From Hyphomicrobiales bacterium (GTDB taxonomy: Bacteria > Pseudomonadota > Alphaproteobacteria > Rhizobiales > Beijerinckiaceae), in assembly GCA_900470095.1 (NCBI GenBank), contig UBZM01000028.1, positions 173,871-237,870 on the forward strand: a stretch of 64,000 nt of DNA, given 5' to 3'. Shown piece after piece: positions 1 through 9,581 of this stretch. The notes under the pieces were generated by a model. The model ran no database searches. It was not told where the DNA came from and saw only the letters and a list, made by a program, of their open reading frames with translations. Numbering within the stretch: position 1 is the stretch's first letter; each line of letters opens with the position of its first letter. Both the position numbers and the translations under genes were made by a program.

Positions 1-60
1 AGCGTCTTGCAGGCTTCAGGCCGAAATCATGCCCTCTGATCATGTGTGGAAGGATCGTTC

Positions 61-1659
61 GTGAAGCCTCCGTCATTCCCGATGATCGCCCCCGAGCCGG
101 AGATGGCGGAGGAGCTGTCGCGCCGCAGTCTCCTGCGGCTTGTCCTCGCCAGCGGTGCGATGGCGCTTTCGCCAGCGATCATGACCGGCGAGGCTGCGGC
201 CGAGGCGCCTGTTTCGGGTGGAACGCTGACCATCGGCGCCGATGCCGACCCGATCGGGCTGGACCCTGTCACGCTCACGGCGTTCTCCTCCTATGATTTC
301 ACCAGCCTGATCTATACGGGGCTGCTGCGCTGGACCGCGCAGATGAAGATCGAGCCGGACCTCGCGCTGAGCTACGATCAGCCCGATCCCAAGACCTATG
401 TCTTCCGGCTGCGTCAGGGCGTGAAATTCCATAACGGCCAGGATTTCACGGCCAATGATGTGAAGCACACCTTCGACCGCATCCTGAGCCCGGCTTCCGG
501 CAGCCGCTTGCGGGCGTTCTATTCCAGCATCGAGGCGGTCACCGTCATCGACCCCTACACCGTCAAATTCCAGTTGAACGCGACGGATGCGGCGTTCCTG
601 AGCAATCTGGCGACCAGCCCCAACGGTGCGATCGTCCCGGCCGGCGTCGAGAATCTCAACACTCAGCCCGTCGGGACCGGCCCCTTCGCATTCGAGGCCT
701 ATCAGCCGAACCTGCAATTCTCGCTGACCGCGCATGCGGGCTACTACGAGAAGGGGCAGCCGCATCTCTCGAGGGTGGTGTTCAAGTTCTACAAGGACCA
801 GGCCACGCTGACCTCGGCGCTGCGATCCCGCGCGATCGACATGACCTGGCTGAAGGACCCGAAGGTCGCGGCGGCGATCGCACGGACCTCTCCCAATCTG
901 GTCTCTGCTCCCGGGCAGACCTCGCGGACCTTTCCGGTCTGGCTGAACATGAAGGCCAAGCCCCTGAACGATGTCAGGGTGCGGCGCGCGCTCAGCCTCG
1001 CGACCGACCGCAAGGCCTGCCTCGACACGATCCTGGGTGGTTCGGGCAAGATCGGCGCGATGATCCCGGAAAGCCAGGTCGGCGGTTATGACGGCACCGG
1101 GGAACTGCCTTATTACAAGCATGATCCGGCTGCGGCGAAGGCCCTGCTCGCCGAGGCCGGCTATCCCGACGGCATCGATCTCGGCAATTACATCATCGTC
1201 GCCGCCAATCCGCTCGACGTCGCCTGCGCGCAGATCCTGCAGCAGCAATGGCAGGTGGCGGGAATCACGGTCAAGCTGATGCCGATGGAGACGGCGCCGC
1301 TGTTGACCATGTGGAACACCGGTACGTGGCCGACACTGCTTTCGGTCGCCCTGTCCTGGACGCCGGACTCGGACGCCACTCTTCAATACATCAAGTCGGA
1401 CAGCGCTACCGGCAAGGGTACCGGATCGAACGATGCCGAACTCGACAGGATGATCCTGGAAGCCCGCGCCGAACTCGACCTCGGCCTGCGTGCGGCCAAG
1501 AACATGGCGATCCAGCGCCATATCGCCGACCAAGCCTACATCATCCAGGTCTACCAGTATCCGCTCCGCTGGGAGATCTGGTGGAACTACGTCAGGGACT
1601 ACGTCCCGATCGCGGCCAATATCCGCTCCTTCGTGCGCACCGCATGGCTGAAAAAATAG
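61..1659 (+). CDS. Peptide-type ABC transporter substrate-binding protein (SBP family 5)
   Basis: Periplasmic binding protein of the DppA/OppA class that would capture a peptide or related solute for the permeases just downstream. A twin-arginine export signal (SRRSLLRLV followed by a hydrophobic Ala-rich stretch) is visible, then the family-5 start GGTLTIGADADPIGLDP and the VKFHNGQDFTANDVKHTFDR block. Length (about 532 aa) is normal. I chose GTG at 61 because GGAAGG lies seven bases upstream; GTG 46 and ATG 103 are alternatives. It heads a five-gene operon (SBP, B, C, D, F). The substrate cannot be read from sequence; the M81 peptidase at 5.5 kb suggests a peptide or amide. Confidence 0.9.
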   Translation: MKPPSFPMIAPEPEMAEELSRRSLLRLVLASGAMALSPAIMTGEAAAEAPVSGGTLTIGADADPIGLDPVTLTAFSSYDFTSLIYTGLLRWTAQMKIEPDLALSYDQPDPKTYVFRLRQGVKFHNGQDFTANDVKHTFDRILSPASGSRLRAFYSSIEAVTVIDPYTVKFQLNATDAAFLSNLATSPNGAIVPAGVENLNTQPVGTGPFAFEAYQPNLQFSLTAHAGYYEKGQPHLSRVVFKFYKDQATLTSALRSRAIDMTWLKDPKVAAAIARTSPNLVSAPGQTSRTFPVWLNMKAKPLNDVRVRRALSLATDRKACLDTILGGSGKIGAMIPESQVGGYDGTGELPYYKHDPAAAKALLAEAGYPDGIDLGNYIIVAANPLDVACAQILQQQWQVAGITVKLMPMETAPLLTMWNTGTWPTLLSVALSWTPDSDATLQYIKSDSATGKGTGSNDAELDRMILEARAELDLGLRAAKNMAIQRHIADQAYIIQVYQYPLRWEIWWNYVRDYVPIAANIRSFVRTAWLKK

Positions 1660-1696
1660 CTTCCGTGTTCCCTCTCGGCACGTTGGGCGCCGGCCA

Positions 1697-2638
1697 ATGA
1701 CGCGCTTTGTCCTGGGCCGCCTGGCCTGGATGCTCGCCATCCTGCTGGCAGTCTCCTTCATCGCCTTTGCGATGATGCGGGCTCTGCCAGGCGACTTCGC
1801 TATCGCCGCCGCGGGTTCGCAAAGCGTTGCGCCGGAGGTTCTGGCGGCGATCCGCCAGGACCTTGGGCTCGATCGGCCACTGCTGGCGCAATATTGGGGC
1901 TGGCTCGGGCATGCCCTCCTCGGTGATCTCGGCACGTCCTTCGTGACGCGCCAACCGGTTCGGGCGGAGTTGTTCGATCGGCTTGCGGTGACCTTCCAGC
2001 TGACGCTGCTCGCCGCGATCATCTCGATGGTGATGGGAGTAGCGACGGGGCTTGCCGCGGCCCGAATGCGGGGCGCGATCGACTGGATCGTCCGGCTCTA
2101 CAATGGCGTGATGCTGGCTGTGCCGAACTATGTGGTCGCAACGCTGATCGTGCTGCTCTTCGGCCTCTATTTCCCGCAGATCTCGATCTTCGGCTACACG
2201 CCGTTCCTCGAGGATCCGCTCGCCAATATCGGCAGCCTGCTGCTGCCGGCGCTTGCCCTGGCGCTGGCGGTCTCGGTCACGATCTCGGAGAACACGCGCG
2301 CTGCCGTCCTCGAGGTGGCCAACCAGGACTTCGTCATGGTCGCCCGCGCAAAAGGGCTGCCTCCCGGCAGGATCCTGCGCGACTACCTCGTCCGCAACGC
2401 CTTGACGCCGGTCATCACCGCAACCGGCCTCAAGATCGCAGCGCTGCTCGGCGGCAGCATCCTGGTCGAGACCATCTTCGCCATTCCCGGAATGGGCCAA
2501 TACCTGTTCGATTCCATCAACAGCCGCGACTATCCGGTGATCCAGGCCATCGTCCTGACGGCTGCCGCCATCGTGGTCGTGGTCAATACCATGATCGACA
2601 TCGCCTATGCGCGGGTCGATGCGCGGGTGCAGCTGTGA
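1697..2638 (+). CDS. dppB: ABC transporter permease, DppB type
   Basis: Inner-membrane subunit of the dipeptide/oligopeptide importer. The protein has the N-terminal helix typical of DppB (LAWMLAILLAVSFIAFAMM), the conserved LPGDF segment, about six membrane spans and the EAA-loop ARAKGLPPGRILRDYLVRNAL that contacts the ATPases. At 313 aa it is of normal size. It lies 37 bp after the binding-protein gene and its stop overlaps the GTG start of the next permease by four bases, so the two are probably translationally coupled. Confidence 0.92.
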   Translation: MTRFVLGRLAWMLAILLAVSFIAFAMMRALPGDFAIAAAGSQSVAPEVLAAIRQDLGLDRPLLAQYWGWLGHALLGDLGTSFVTRQPVRAELFDRLAVTFQLTLLAAIISMVMGVATGLAAARMRGAIDWIVRLYNGVMLAVPNYVVATLIVLLFGLYFPQISIFGYTPFLEDPLANIGSLLLPALALALAVSVTISENTRAAVLEVANQDFVMVARAKGLPPGRILRDYLVRNALTPVITATGLKIAALLGGSILVETIFAIPGMGQYLFDSINSRDYPVIQAIVLTAAAIVVVVNTMIDIAYARVDARVQL

Positions 2639-3510
2639 GGGCCGGGTTGCAGGAGGAAGTTCAGAAGCAGGCTTTTGGGTCGCGCGCGGTCAAGGCACCG
2701 CGGATCACGCAAGGCGGCCTGCTGCTTGGGATCGGGCTGGCGATGCTGGCGGCGATGCTGATCGTCACGATCTTCGCGCCCTTCATCGCTCCGTTCGATC
2801 CTTCCGCGACCTCGCCCGACTCGCTTGCCGGAGCCAGCGCGCGCCACTGGCTCGGCACGGATTCGATTGGTCGCGATGTCCTCAGCCGGCTGATCGTCGG
2901 CGGCCGCACGACGCTGCTGATCACGATCACGGCCGTCCTTATCGCACTCGTCGGGGGGCTCGTTCTCGGGCTGCTCTCCGGCTATCTGGGCGGCCTGGTC
3001 GATGACGTGATCATGCGCGTTCTGGACGTTGTCTTCGCCTTCCCGGTGCTCCTTCTCGCGATCGCGGTTGTTGCGGCCCTGGGACCGACCGTTCCCAATC
3101 TGATCCTCACCATCGCCATCGTGTATACGCCGGCAATGGCCAGGGTGGTGCGCGCGCCCGTGCTCAGCGTGAAGCAATGGGACCATGTCGAAGCGGCGCG
3201 CAGCATCGGCATGAGCGAATTCCGGCTGGTTCTTCACCATATCCTGCCGCTTGTGGTTTCCCCGATCCTTGTTGCGACCAGCCTGACCCTGTCTCAGACG
3301 ATCTTCACGGTCACGGCCCTTTCCTTCCTCGGGCTCGGTCCACCGCCTCCGGATCCGAACTGGGGTGGCATGCTGTCCGAGGCGCGCCAATTCATGGAAC
3401 TGGCGCCGCTGACCGTGATCGGACCCGCCGCCGCCATCGTGTTCGCGACCCTGACCTTCATCGTCCTGGCCAATGGCCTGCGCGACGTGCTCGATGTCGG
3501 GAGCGTGTGA
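2635..3510 (+). CDS. dppC: ABC transporter permease, DppC type
   Basis: Second inner-membrane subunit of the importer. It carries the DppC signatures: an N-terminal cytoplasmic stretch, one hydrophobic helix, the periplasmic ARHWLGTDSIGRDVLSRL motif, then five helices with an EAA loop (EAARSIGMSEFRLVLHHILP) and FLGLGPPPPDPNWGGM near the C-terminus. The GTG start sits inside the dppB stop (GTGA overlap), and the gene runs into dppD with the same kind of overlap. 291 aa is normal for the family. Confidence 0.92.
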   Translation: MRAGLQEEVQKQAFGSRAVKAPRITQGGLLLGIGLAMLAAMLIVTIFAPFIAPFDPSATSPDSLAGASARHWLGTDSIGRDVLSRLIVGGRTTLLITITAVLIALVGGLVLGLLSGYLGGLVDDVIMRVLDVVFAFPVLLLAIAVVAALGPTVPNLILTIAIVYTPAMARVVRAPVLSVKQWDHVEAARSIGMSEFRLVLHHILPLVVSPILVATSLTLSQTIFTVTALSFLGLGPPPPDPNWGGMLSEARQFMELAPLTVIGPAAAIVFATLTFIVLANGLRDVLDVGSV

Positions 3511-4328
3511 TGATCGGCACCGGCCCGCTCCTGAGCGTGCGCAGCCTTACCGCCAGCGTCACCACGCGCCGGGAGGTCATCCAGGCCGTACGCGGCATCT
3601 CCTTCGATATCGGCGTCGATGAAGCGGTTGGTTTCGTCGGCGAATCCGGCTGCGGCAAGAGCGTCACGGCCAAGGCGCTGATGCGGCTCACCCCCGAAGG
3701 CACGTCTGTCGTGCTTGGCGGCGAGGTCAACTTCATGGGGCAGGATATCCTGGCCAAGAGCGAGATCGAGATGCGCGCCCTGCGTGGGCGGCGCATCGCC
3801 ATGGTCTTCCAGGATCCGATGACGTCGCTCAATCCGGTGCTGAGCATCGCCGCGCAAATGACCGACATGCTGCGCCACCATACCGGCCTGTCCGGCAAGG
3901 CGGCGCGCGAACGTTGCATCGACCTGCTCGCCCAGGTCGGGATACCCGATGCGGCGCGACGCCTCGACGACTATCCGCACCAGTTCTCGGGTGGGATGCG
4001 CCAGCGTGTCATGATCGCGATGGCCATCTCCTGCGAGCCGGACCTGCTGATCGCCGATGAGCCGACGACAGCGCTCGATGTGACCGTGCAGGCGCAGATC
4101 CTGCGCCTGCTGCTGCGGCTGAAGGAGGAGCGCGGCATGGCCCTGATGCTGATCACCCATGATTTCGGCGTCGTCGCCGGCATGGTCGACCGGGTCAATG
4201 TGATGTATCGCGGTGAGATCGTCGAGGCGGGAACGATCGAGAGCGTCTTCGCCTCACCACAGCATGCCTATACGCGCGCCCTGCTCGATGCCGTGCCGCG
4301 TCTCCAGAGCGCCGGGCAGGTGCGATGA
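3510..4328 (+). CDS. dppD: ABC transporter ATP-binding protein, DppD type, short form
   Basis: Cytoplasmic ATPase subunit of the importer. Walker A GESGCGKS is at residues 44-51; the signature [14 protein letters not shown] and Walker [13 protein letters not shown] follow. The ATG at 3510 overlaps the dppC stop and the gene ends in an ATGA overlap with dppF. Odd point: at 272 aa it stops just after [15 protein letters not shown], so it lacks most of the C-terminal oligopeptide/dipeptide (HPY) extension with its cysteine cluster. The related gene at 59764 keeps that extension. The nucleotide-binding core is complete, so it should still hydrolyse ATP. Confidence 0.9.
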   Translation: MIGTGPLLSVRSLTASVTTRREVIQAVRGISFDIGVDEAVGFVGESGCGKSVTAKALMRLTPEGTSVVLGGEVNFMGQDILAKSEIEMRALRGRRIAMVFQDPMTSLNPVLSIAAQMTDMLRHHTGLSGKAARERCIDLLAQVGIPDAARRLDDYPHQFSGGMRQRVMIAMAISCEPDLLIADEPTTALDVTVQAQILRLLLRLKEERGMALMLITHDFGVVAGMVDRVNVMYRGEIVEAGTIESVFASPQHAYTRALLDAVPRLQSAGQVR

Positions 4329-5305
4329 CCGCTCTCGATCCCGCTGCAATCGTCGAGGAGCTGCCGCGGCCGCTGCTTCAGGTCCGCGATCTGTCGGTGC
4401 GCTTCCCGGCGCGGGGGGAGGGCAAGGCGTTGAAGGCGGTCGATCGCGTGTCCTTCGATATTGGCCCTGGCCAGACGCTGGGGCTCGTCGGCCAATCCGG
4501 TTCGGGCAAGAGCACGACAGGCCGGGCCATCCTGCAGCTGCAGAAGGCGCATTCCGGTTCGGTGAGACTGCTCGGCGAGGAGCTGACCACGATGTCGGCC
4601 ACGCGATTGCGGCAGATGCGGCGCCATATGCAATTCGTGCTGCAGAACCCCTATTCGAGCTTGCACCCGCGGATGACGATCGGACAGATCCTGCGCGAGC
4701 CGCTTCTGGTGCATCGTTCGGTGCCTCCTGCCCGGCTGCAGGAGCGCGTTGCGGAGCTTCTGGACCTCGTCAGCCTCGACCCGGGAATGATGCAACGCTA
4801 TCCGCACGAATTCTCCGGTGGGCAGCGCCAGCGTGTCGTCATCGCCCGGGCACTCGCGGTCAATCCGGATTTCATCGTGTGCGACGAGCCGGTCTCGGCG
4901 CTCGACGTCCGCACCCAGGCGCAGATCGTGACCCTGTTGCAGTCGCTGCAGGAAAGGCTCGGCCTGTCCTATCTGTTCATCGCGCATGACCTCGCGATCG
5001 TTCGCGAAGTCGCCCATCGCGTGGCGGTCATGTTCCGCGGCCGGATCGTCGAAATGGGCAGCGCCGCTCAAGTCTATGACAGTCCTGCCCACCCCTATAC
5101 GCGCGTATTGCTGGATGCGGTGCCGGTGCCCGATCCTGTCCGCCAACGCGAGCGGCTCCGGCGGGCGCCCCCGGACCTGCATTTTCTCGAGGGCGATGGC
5201 GGGGGCTGCGTCCATGGCACTGATCATGCCAGCAGCAACACTGCGGAGTGGCACGAAGTCGCGGCTGGCCACGGCGTTTCGTGCCGCTACTGGCCGAGCA
5301 GGTAG
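4325..5305 (+). CDS. dppF: ABC transporter ATP-binding protein, DppF type
   Basis: Second ATPase of the importer. It shows Walker A GQSGSGKS, signature [15 protein letters not shown], Walker [13 protein letters not shown] and the switch region YLFIAHDLAIVREV. The start overlaps dppD by four bases. The C-terminal tail after HPYTRVLLDAVP is divergent: it has GGCVHGTDH and SCRYW, so two cysteines, rather than the usual four-cysteine pattern. It is the last gene of the first transporter. It may also energise the ATPase-less transporter at 7.1-10.5 kb, which is an inference from context. Confidence 0.9.
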   Translation: MTALDPAAIVEELPRPLLQVRDLSVRFPARGEGKALKAVDRVSFDIGPGQTLGLVGQSGSGKSTTGRAILQLQKAHSGSVRLLGEELTTMSATRLRQMRRHMQFVLQNPYSSLHPRMTIGQILREPLLVHRSVPPARLQERVAELLDLVSLDPGMMQRYPHEFSGGQRQRVVIARALAVNPDFIVCDEPVSALDVRTQAQIVTLLQSLQERLGLSYLFIAHDLAIVREVAHRVAVMFRGRIVEMGSAAQVYDSPAHPYTRVLLDAVPVPDPVRQRERLRRAPPDLHFLEGDGGGCVHGTDHASSNTAEWHEVAAGHGVSCRYWPSR

Positions 5306-5395
5306 GCAGGGCCTGGCGAGCGAGATGAGGTCGAGGAGGCCGTTTCACCCACCGCGTGAAGATCGGGCGGTTTCTTCTTGCGAAACAGGGAATCC

Positions 5396-5424
5396 TTGAC
5401 CCGGAATAATGCGGTCAGTACGTT
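5396..5424 (+). promoter_or_regulatory. Candidate sigma70 promoter upstream of the M81 gene
   Basis: TTGACC (5396-5401) and TACGTT (5419-5424) are separated by 17 bases, about 125 bases before the M81 peptidase start. It lies in the 243-bp gap after dppF, the only sizeable gap inside this block. The match is moderate only. Confidence 0.3.
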
Positions 5425-5548
5425 TTTCCCGTGTTTTCGCGGATTGCGGCAGGTTCAACTGGCGTGAGCGCTCAATAACGAGGTGTGCGACCAATAGACA
5501 TCGTCTGCCGCTGCGGCCGGCGAACCGTCGTTTTCCGGGAGGGAATCT

Positions 5549-7057
5549 GTGCGCCTGGCCTTGATTCACATTGTGCAGGAAACGAACGACTTCAATCCTG
5601 TCCCGACCACGCTCGCGGATTTCGAAGCGTTCGGCCTGTACGAAGGGGCCGAGATCGCGCATCAGTTCGGCGAGATCGGGCAGATCGGCGGTCACTATGC
5701 AGCGGTCGCTGAATCCGGTCTTCCGGTCGAGACGATCCCGATCATAAGGGCTTGGAGCGTCGCCGGCGGCCGGATCACACGCGCAGCGTTCGATTTCTTT
5801 CAGGACAAGATTCGGGCCGGGCTTGCGGACGTCGGTCCGATCGACGGGCTCGTCCTGCAGCTCCACGGTGCCGCCGCGGCCGAGGGAATCGACGATGTCG
5901 AGGGCGAGCAGGCCGAGCTCTGCCGTTCGATCCTCGGACCCGATGTCCCGATCCTGCTTGGCCTCGATCACCACGCCAACATCACCCACAAGATCGTGGC
6001 CAATTGCACGGCGATCGTCGGGCACCGGACCCAGCCGCACGACGTCTTCGATACCGGCAAGATCGGGACGGCGCTGTTGCTCAAGATCCTGAGCGAGAAG
6101 CGACGGCCGGTGATGGCCTGGCGCAAGATTCCGCTGCTTTCGCATCAAGAGCAGTTCCTGACTTCGAAGGGACCGATGAAGCGCTGGTTCGATCGGGCTC
6201 GCGAGCTCGAGGCCGACGAACGCGTGCTGCAGGCGTCGAACTATCCGATGCAGCCCTGGCTCGATGTCGCCGAGGGCGGATGGTCGACGATCATCGTCAC
6301 GGATGGCGACGAGATACTGGCCGAGACGCTGGCCGACGAGCTCGCCGACCTGGCCTGGTCGATGCGCGATGATTTCCAGGTCCGCGAGGCGGTCTCGGTC
6401 GACGAGGCCGTGCGCAAGGCCGATGCTGCGGAGCGCGGCATGGTCGTGCTCAGCGACACCGGCGATACTGTCTTCGGCGGCTCTGCCGGCGACAGCAACC
6501 TGATCCTGGAAGCGATCCTCAGGCTCGGCATCGGCGGCCGCGCCCTGATCCCGCTGATCTCGCCGCAGGCCGTCGCGACGCTGGTCGCGGCCGGGGAGGG
6601 CGCACGGGTGACCCTGCCACTGGGGGGCGATGCGGCGCCGGCCTTCTTTACGCCGCTCGAGGTCACCGGAACGGTCCGGCGGATCGGAGGCGGGCCTGTG
6701 CCGCTGATCTACAACCACCAGAATGAGGTCGACATGGGCCGTGTCGTCGTTTTCGACGTCGGGCCCGTGACGCTCCTGATCAGCGAATTGCGCGGTGTCG
6801 CGGGCAATGTGCCGGGCGTCTACGAAGCCTTCGGCGTCGACCTCGCGGACTACAAGATGGCCGTTCTCAAGACGGCGTCGAATTTCCAGTATTTCGCGCC
6901 GATCTCCTCGCAGGTCATTCGTGCCGATACGCGCGGGCCCGGGCAGTCGGACGTCTTCACCTTGCCTTGGGCGCGGATTCCGCGCCCCGTCTATCCACTT
7001 GAAACAATAAGCGACTGGCGGGCGCATTCGACCCAGCCAGGAGCGGGGACGAGCTGA
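5549..7057 (+). CDS. M81 family metallopeptidase (MlrC-like)
   Basis: Zinc enzyme of the MlrC family, named after the last peptidase of microcystin breakdown. It begins MRLALIHIVQETNDFNPVPT, the family's usual HETN-like opening, and contains LLGLDHHANITHKIV and GHRTQPHDVFDTGK, which supply the histidine and aspartate metal ligands of the N-terminal domain. The C-terminal MlrC_C domain has LSDTGDTVFGGSAGDSN. 502 aa is standard. GTG 5549 is preceded by GGGAGG at good spacing. It sits between two peptide-type transporters, so it probably cleaves a small imported peptide or amide. Homologues act on several substrates, so the real one is unknown. Confidence 0.88.
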   Translation: MRLALIHIVQETNDFNPVPTTLADFEAFGLYEGAEIAHQFGEIGQIGGHYAAVAESGLPVETIPIIRAWSVAGGRITRAAFDFFQDKIRAGLADVGPIDGLVLQLHGAAAAEGIDDVEGEQAELCRSILGPDVPILLGLDHHANITHKIVANCTAIVGHRTQPHDVFDTGKIGTALLLKILSEKRRPVMAWRKIPLLSHQEQFLTSKGPMKRWFDRARELEADERVLQASNYPMQPWLDVAEGGWSTIIVTDGDEILAETLADELADLAWSMRDDFQVREAVSVDEAVRKADAAERGMVVLSDTGDTVFGGSAGDSNLILEAILRLGIGGRALIPLISPQAVATLVAAGEGARVTLPLGGDAAPAFFTPLEVTGTVRRIGGGPVPLIYNHQNEVDMGRVVVFDVGPVTLLISELRGVAGNVPGVYEAFGVDLADYKMAVLKTASNFQYFAPISSQVIRADTRGPGQSDVFTLPWARIPRPVYPLETISDWRAHSTQPGAGTS

Positions 7058-7090
7058 CACCAAGACCAACCAAAAAGGGGAGTGTGCCGG

Positions 7091-8632
7091 ATGACCACCG
7101 TATCGCGACGTCAATTCTGCATAGGGGGCATCGCCCTGGCTGCAGCAGCTCCCCTGGCGATGTCACTCCCGGCCGCCGCGCAGCAACTGAAGGGTGGCAC
7201 CTTGCGTGTCGCAGTGCTGAGCGAGCTCGCCAACTACGATCCGCAGCAGCTCTCGACTGTCAATTTCCATGTCATCAAGAACCTTTATGACAGCCTGATC
7301 GAGTATACGCCCGAGGGAAAGCCGGAGCCGAGCCTGGCGACCGAGTGGACGATCGCGCCTGACAAGACCTCGGTCAGCGTGAAACTGCGCGATGGCGTGG
7401 CTTTTCATAGCGGCACGCCGTTCAAGGCCGATTCCGTGCTGGCGACGCTGCAGAAGGGAGCCGACCCCAAGCGCGGCAAGAACGTCTTCTCGACCATGTC
7501 GATCGTGAAGGACTGGTCGGCGCCCGATGACCGGACCGTGGTGATCAATTTCAAGGCCCCGGTTCCGGAACGGCAGATCCTCGATCTGCTGCAGTTCCTG
7601 ATCCCGATCGAGGCCAAGGGCATCGATACGGTCGAGACGGTTCCGGCCGGTACCGGACCGTTCACCCTGGTAAGCCGCGCAGTCGGGCAGGGCTTGCGCC
7701 TCAAGGCCAATCCGAACTACTGGCGCGAGAAGCAGCCGATCGTGCAGGATCTCGTCTTCACTGTCTTCAGCGAGGATGCGGCGGCGAGCGCGGCGCTGGA
7801 GTCCGGCGCCGTCGACATCATCTATAACGGCTCCTCGCGCAGCGCCGCGCGCCTCAAAAGCGCGGGCTACCAGGTCTTTTCCGGCCCGGGCAAGCTCGTT
7901 CAGGTTTTCCGTATCAACTCGACACGCGGCCCCTTCCGCAACAAATCCTACCGCCAGGCCTTCAACCACCTGATGGATCGAGCGGGCATCCTGCGCGTCG
8001 GCTATGCCGGCATGGGCGAGGTTGTGGCGCAGCCCTGGGCACCGGCAAGTCCTGCCTTCGACGCCAGCTACACCAAGGCCTATGCCTACGATCTCGACAA
8101 GGCGAAGGCCTTGCTTGCCGCATCCGGCCTCTCGGCAGCCGAGATGAAGGACTGGAAGATGCTGGTCAACGGCAGCGACGAGGCCTCCGTTCAGATCAGC
8201 CAGATCGTGCAGGCCTCTCTCGGCAAGGTCGGGATTCCGATCGAACTCGACATCCGCCAGGGGGCCGAATTCGTCAGCGCCCTGCTGGGCGGCGATTTCG
8301 CTGCGGTCTTCGGCGCGGTCGGCAATGTCCAGAAATTCCCGTCGCGGGTAACGACGAACTCGATCTACCGGACCTCCCAGAATCCGATTCTCAAGGACCC
8401 GCACCCGCATCCGACCTATGTCGCGGCGATTGCCAAGGTTGATGGTGCGTCGGGCGGAGCAGCTGAGGTCAAGGCATCCTATGACAATCTGAACAAGGTG
8501 CTGGTGGAAGAAGCCTTCGCGATACCGACCAATTCTTACGAGGTCGGCCTGATCGTTGCCTCCGACAAGGTCGCCGGGGTGACGCTCGAGATCGACAACC
8601 TCTTCGTCGCGCGGACGATCGGGTTCAAGTAA
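7091..8632 (+). CDS. ABC transporter substrate-binding protein (SBP family 5), second system
   Basis: Periplasmic peptide-type binding protein. A TAT signal (SRRQFCIGGIALAAAAPLAM, cleaved near AAAQQ) precedes GGTLRVAVLSELANYDPQQ and VAFHSGTPFKADSVLATL. The ATG at 7091 is preceded by AAGGGGAG at good spacing; an in-frame GTG at 7082 is less likely. 513 aa. It is followed by a C-type and then a B-type permease but by no ATPase. A hairpin lies just after its stop (8641-8662). Confidence 0.9.
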   Translation: MTTVSRRQFCIGGIALAAAAPLAMSLPAAAQQLKGGTLRVAVLSELANYDPQQLSTVNFHVIKNLYDSLIEYTPEGKPEPSLATEWTIAPDKTSVSVKLRDGVAFHSGTPFKADSVLATLQKGADPKRGKNVFSTMSIVKDWSAPDDRTVVINFKAPVPERQILDLLQFLIPIEAKGIDTVETVPAGTGPFTLVSRAVGQGLRLKANPNYWREKQPIVQDLVFTVFSEDAAASAALESGAVDIIYNGSSRSAARLKSAGYQVFSGPGKLVQVFRINSTRGPFRNKSYRQAFNHLMDRAGILRVGYAGMGEVVAQPWAPASPAFDASYTKAYAYDLDKAKALLAASGLSAAEMKDWKMLVNGSDEASVQISQIVQASLGKVGIPIELDIRQGAEFVSALLGGDFAAVFGAVGNVQKFPSRVTTNSIYRTSQNPILKDPHPHPTYVAAIAKVDGASGGAAEVKASYDNLNKVLVEEAFAIPTNSYEVGLIVASDKVAGVTLEIDNLFVARTIGFK

Positions 8633-8640
8633 TGGGGGGT

Positions 8641-8662
8641 GGCGAGGCGGGACGCCTTCGCC
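8641..8662 (+). terminator. Stem-loop after second-system SBP gene
   Basis: GGCGAGGCG (8641-8649), loop GGA, and CGCCTTCGCC (8653-8662) form a nine-pair stem with one bulged T, eight bases after the stop. No T-run follows, so it is more likely an mRNA-stabilising or attenuating hairpin than a full terminator. Confidence 0.4.
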
Positions 8663-8690
8663 CGGCTGCAATCGCGGCGTCACGCAGCCC

Positions 8691-9581
8691 ATGGCTGCGC
8701 GGCGCGATGCGATGAGCGCGATGCTGGGATCGACCTTGCAGGTGCTGCGCCGGCTCTCGGCCCGTCGCAGCACGTCATTGAGTTTCGCCTTCCTGCTGCT
8801 AGTGGCACTGGCGGCCGTGTTTGCCGATGTGCTCCCGCTGGATCCGTTGACGCAGAACCTGGCGGACTCGCTGATGCCGCCATCGTCTTCCGCCTGGTTT
8901 GGTACCGACGAGCTTGGACGCGATATCCTGGCGCGGGTGGTCTATGGCGCACGGACGTCACTCGTCACCGCCTTCGGCGCTGTCGTTATCGCTGCGTTGA
9001 TCGGCGTGCCGATCGGGCTCGTCGCCGGCTTTTTCGGCGATTGGCGTGACTCGGTGCTGATGCGCTGCATCGATGTGCTGCTGGCGCTACCGAACATCCT
9101 GTTCGCCATGGCGCTCATTGCGGTGCTCGGCCGCAGTCAGGCGGCCGCCCTGGTTGCCGTCGGCATTGCTGGAATACCGAATTTCGCGCGGATCGCGCGT
9201 GCGCAGGTCATGGCTCTGCGCCAGCTCGATTTCGTCACGGCCGTGCGCAGCTTCGGCGGCGGCTCGTCCTACATCATGTTCCGCACCATCCTGCCCAACG
9301 CGCTGAGTCCGCTGGTCGTGCAGGCGATCGTGCTCGCCTCGATAGCGATCCTGCTGGAGGCGGCGCTCGCTTTTCTCGGAGTCGGAGTGCCACCGCCGAC
9401 GCCGAGCTGGGGCGAAATGCTGCGAACAGGGAAGTCCTATCTGCACGAGGCGCCAACCTACGCGGTGCTGCCCGGTCTCGTGCTGACGCTGACGATCCTC
9501 TCCTTCGACACGATCGGCCGTGCGCTGACGGCCCTGCTCGACAGGCATGATACCGGCGTGCCGGAGCGCAGGGGCCGATGA
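8691..9581 (+). CDS. ABC transporter permease, DppC type (second system)
   Basis: Inner-membrane permease. Visible are the hydrophobic first helix (SFAFLLLVALAAVFADVLP), the SAWFGTDELGRDILARVVYG motif that marks DppC-type proteins, and FLGVGVPPPTPSWGEMLRTG near the end. Gene order is C before B, the reverse of the first system. The ATG at 8691 is used; ATGs at 8712 and 8721 are alternatives because no clear Shine-Dalgarno decides. It overlaps the next gene by four bases (ATGA). Confidence 0.88.
   Translation: MAARRDAMSAMLGSTLQVLRRLSARRSTSLSFAFLLLVALAAVFADVLPLDPLTQNLADSLMPPSSSAWFGTDELGRDILARVVYGARTSLVTAFGAVVIAALIGVPIGLVAGFFGDWRDSVLMRCIDVLLALPNILFAMALIAVLGRSQAAALVAVGIAGIPNFARIARAQVMALRQLDFVTAVRSFGGGSSYIMFRTILPNALSPLVVQAIVLASIAILLEAALAFLGVGVPPPTPSWGEMLRTGKSYLHEAPTYAVLPGLVLTLTILSFDTIGRALTALLDRHDTGVPERRGR

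Noticed and set aside
73..2022. Long minus-strand frame opposite the first SBP and permease genes
   Set aside because: Same pattern of GC-rich antisense open frame without recognisable domains.
5345..7114. Long minus-strand frame opposite the M81 gene
   Set aside because: Antisense to a clear MlrC-like enzyme; no protein family features.
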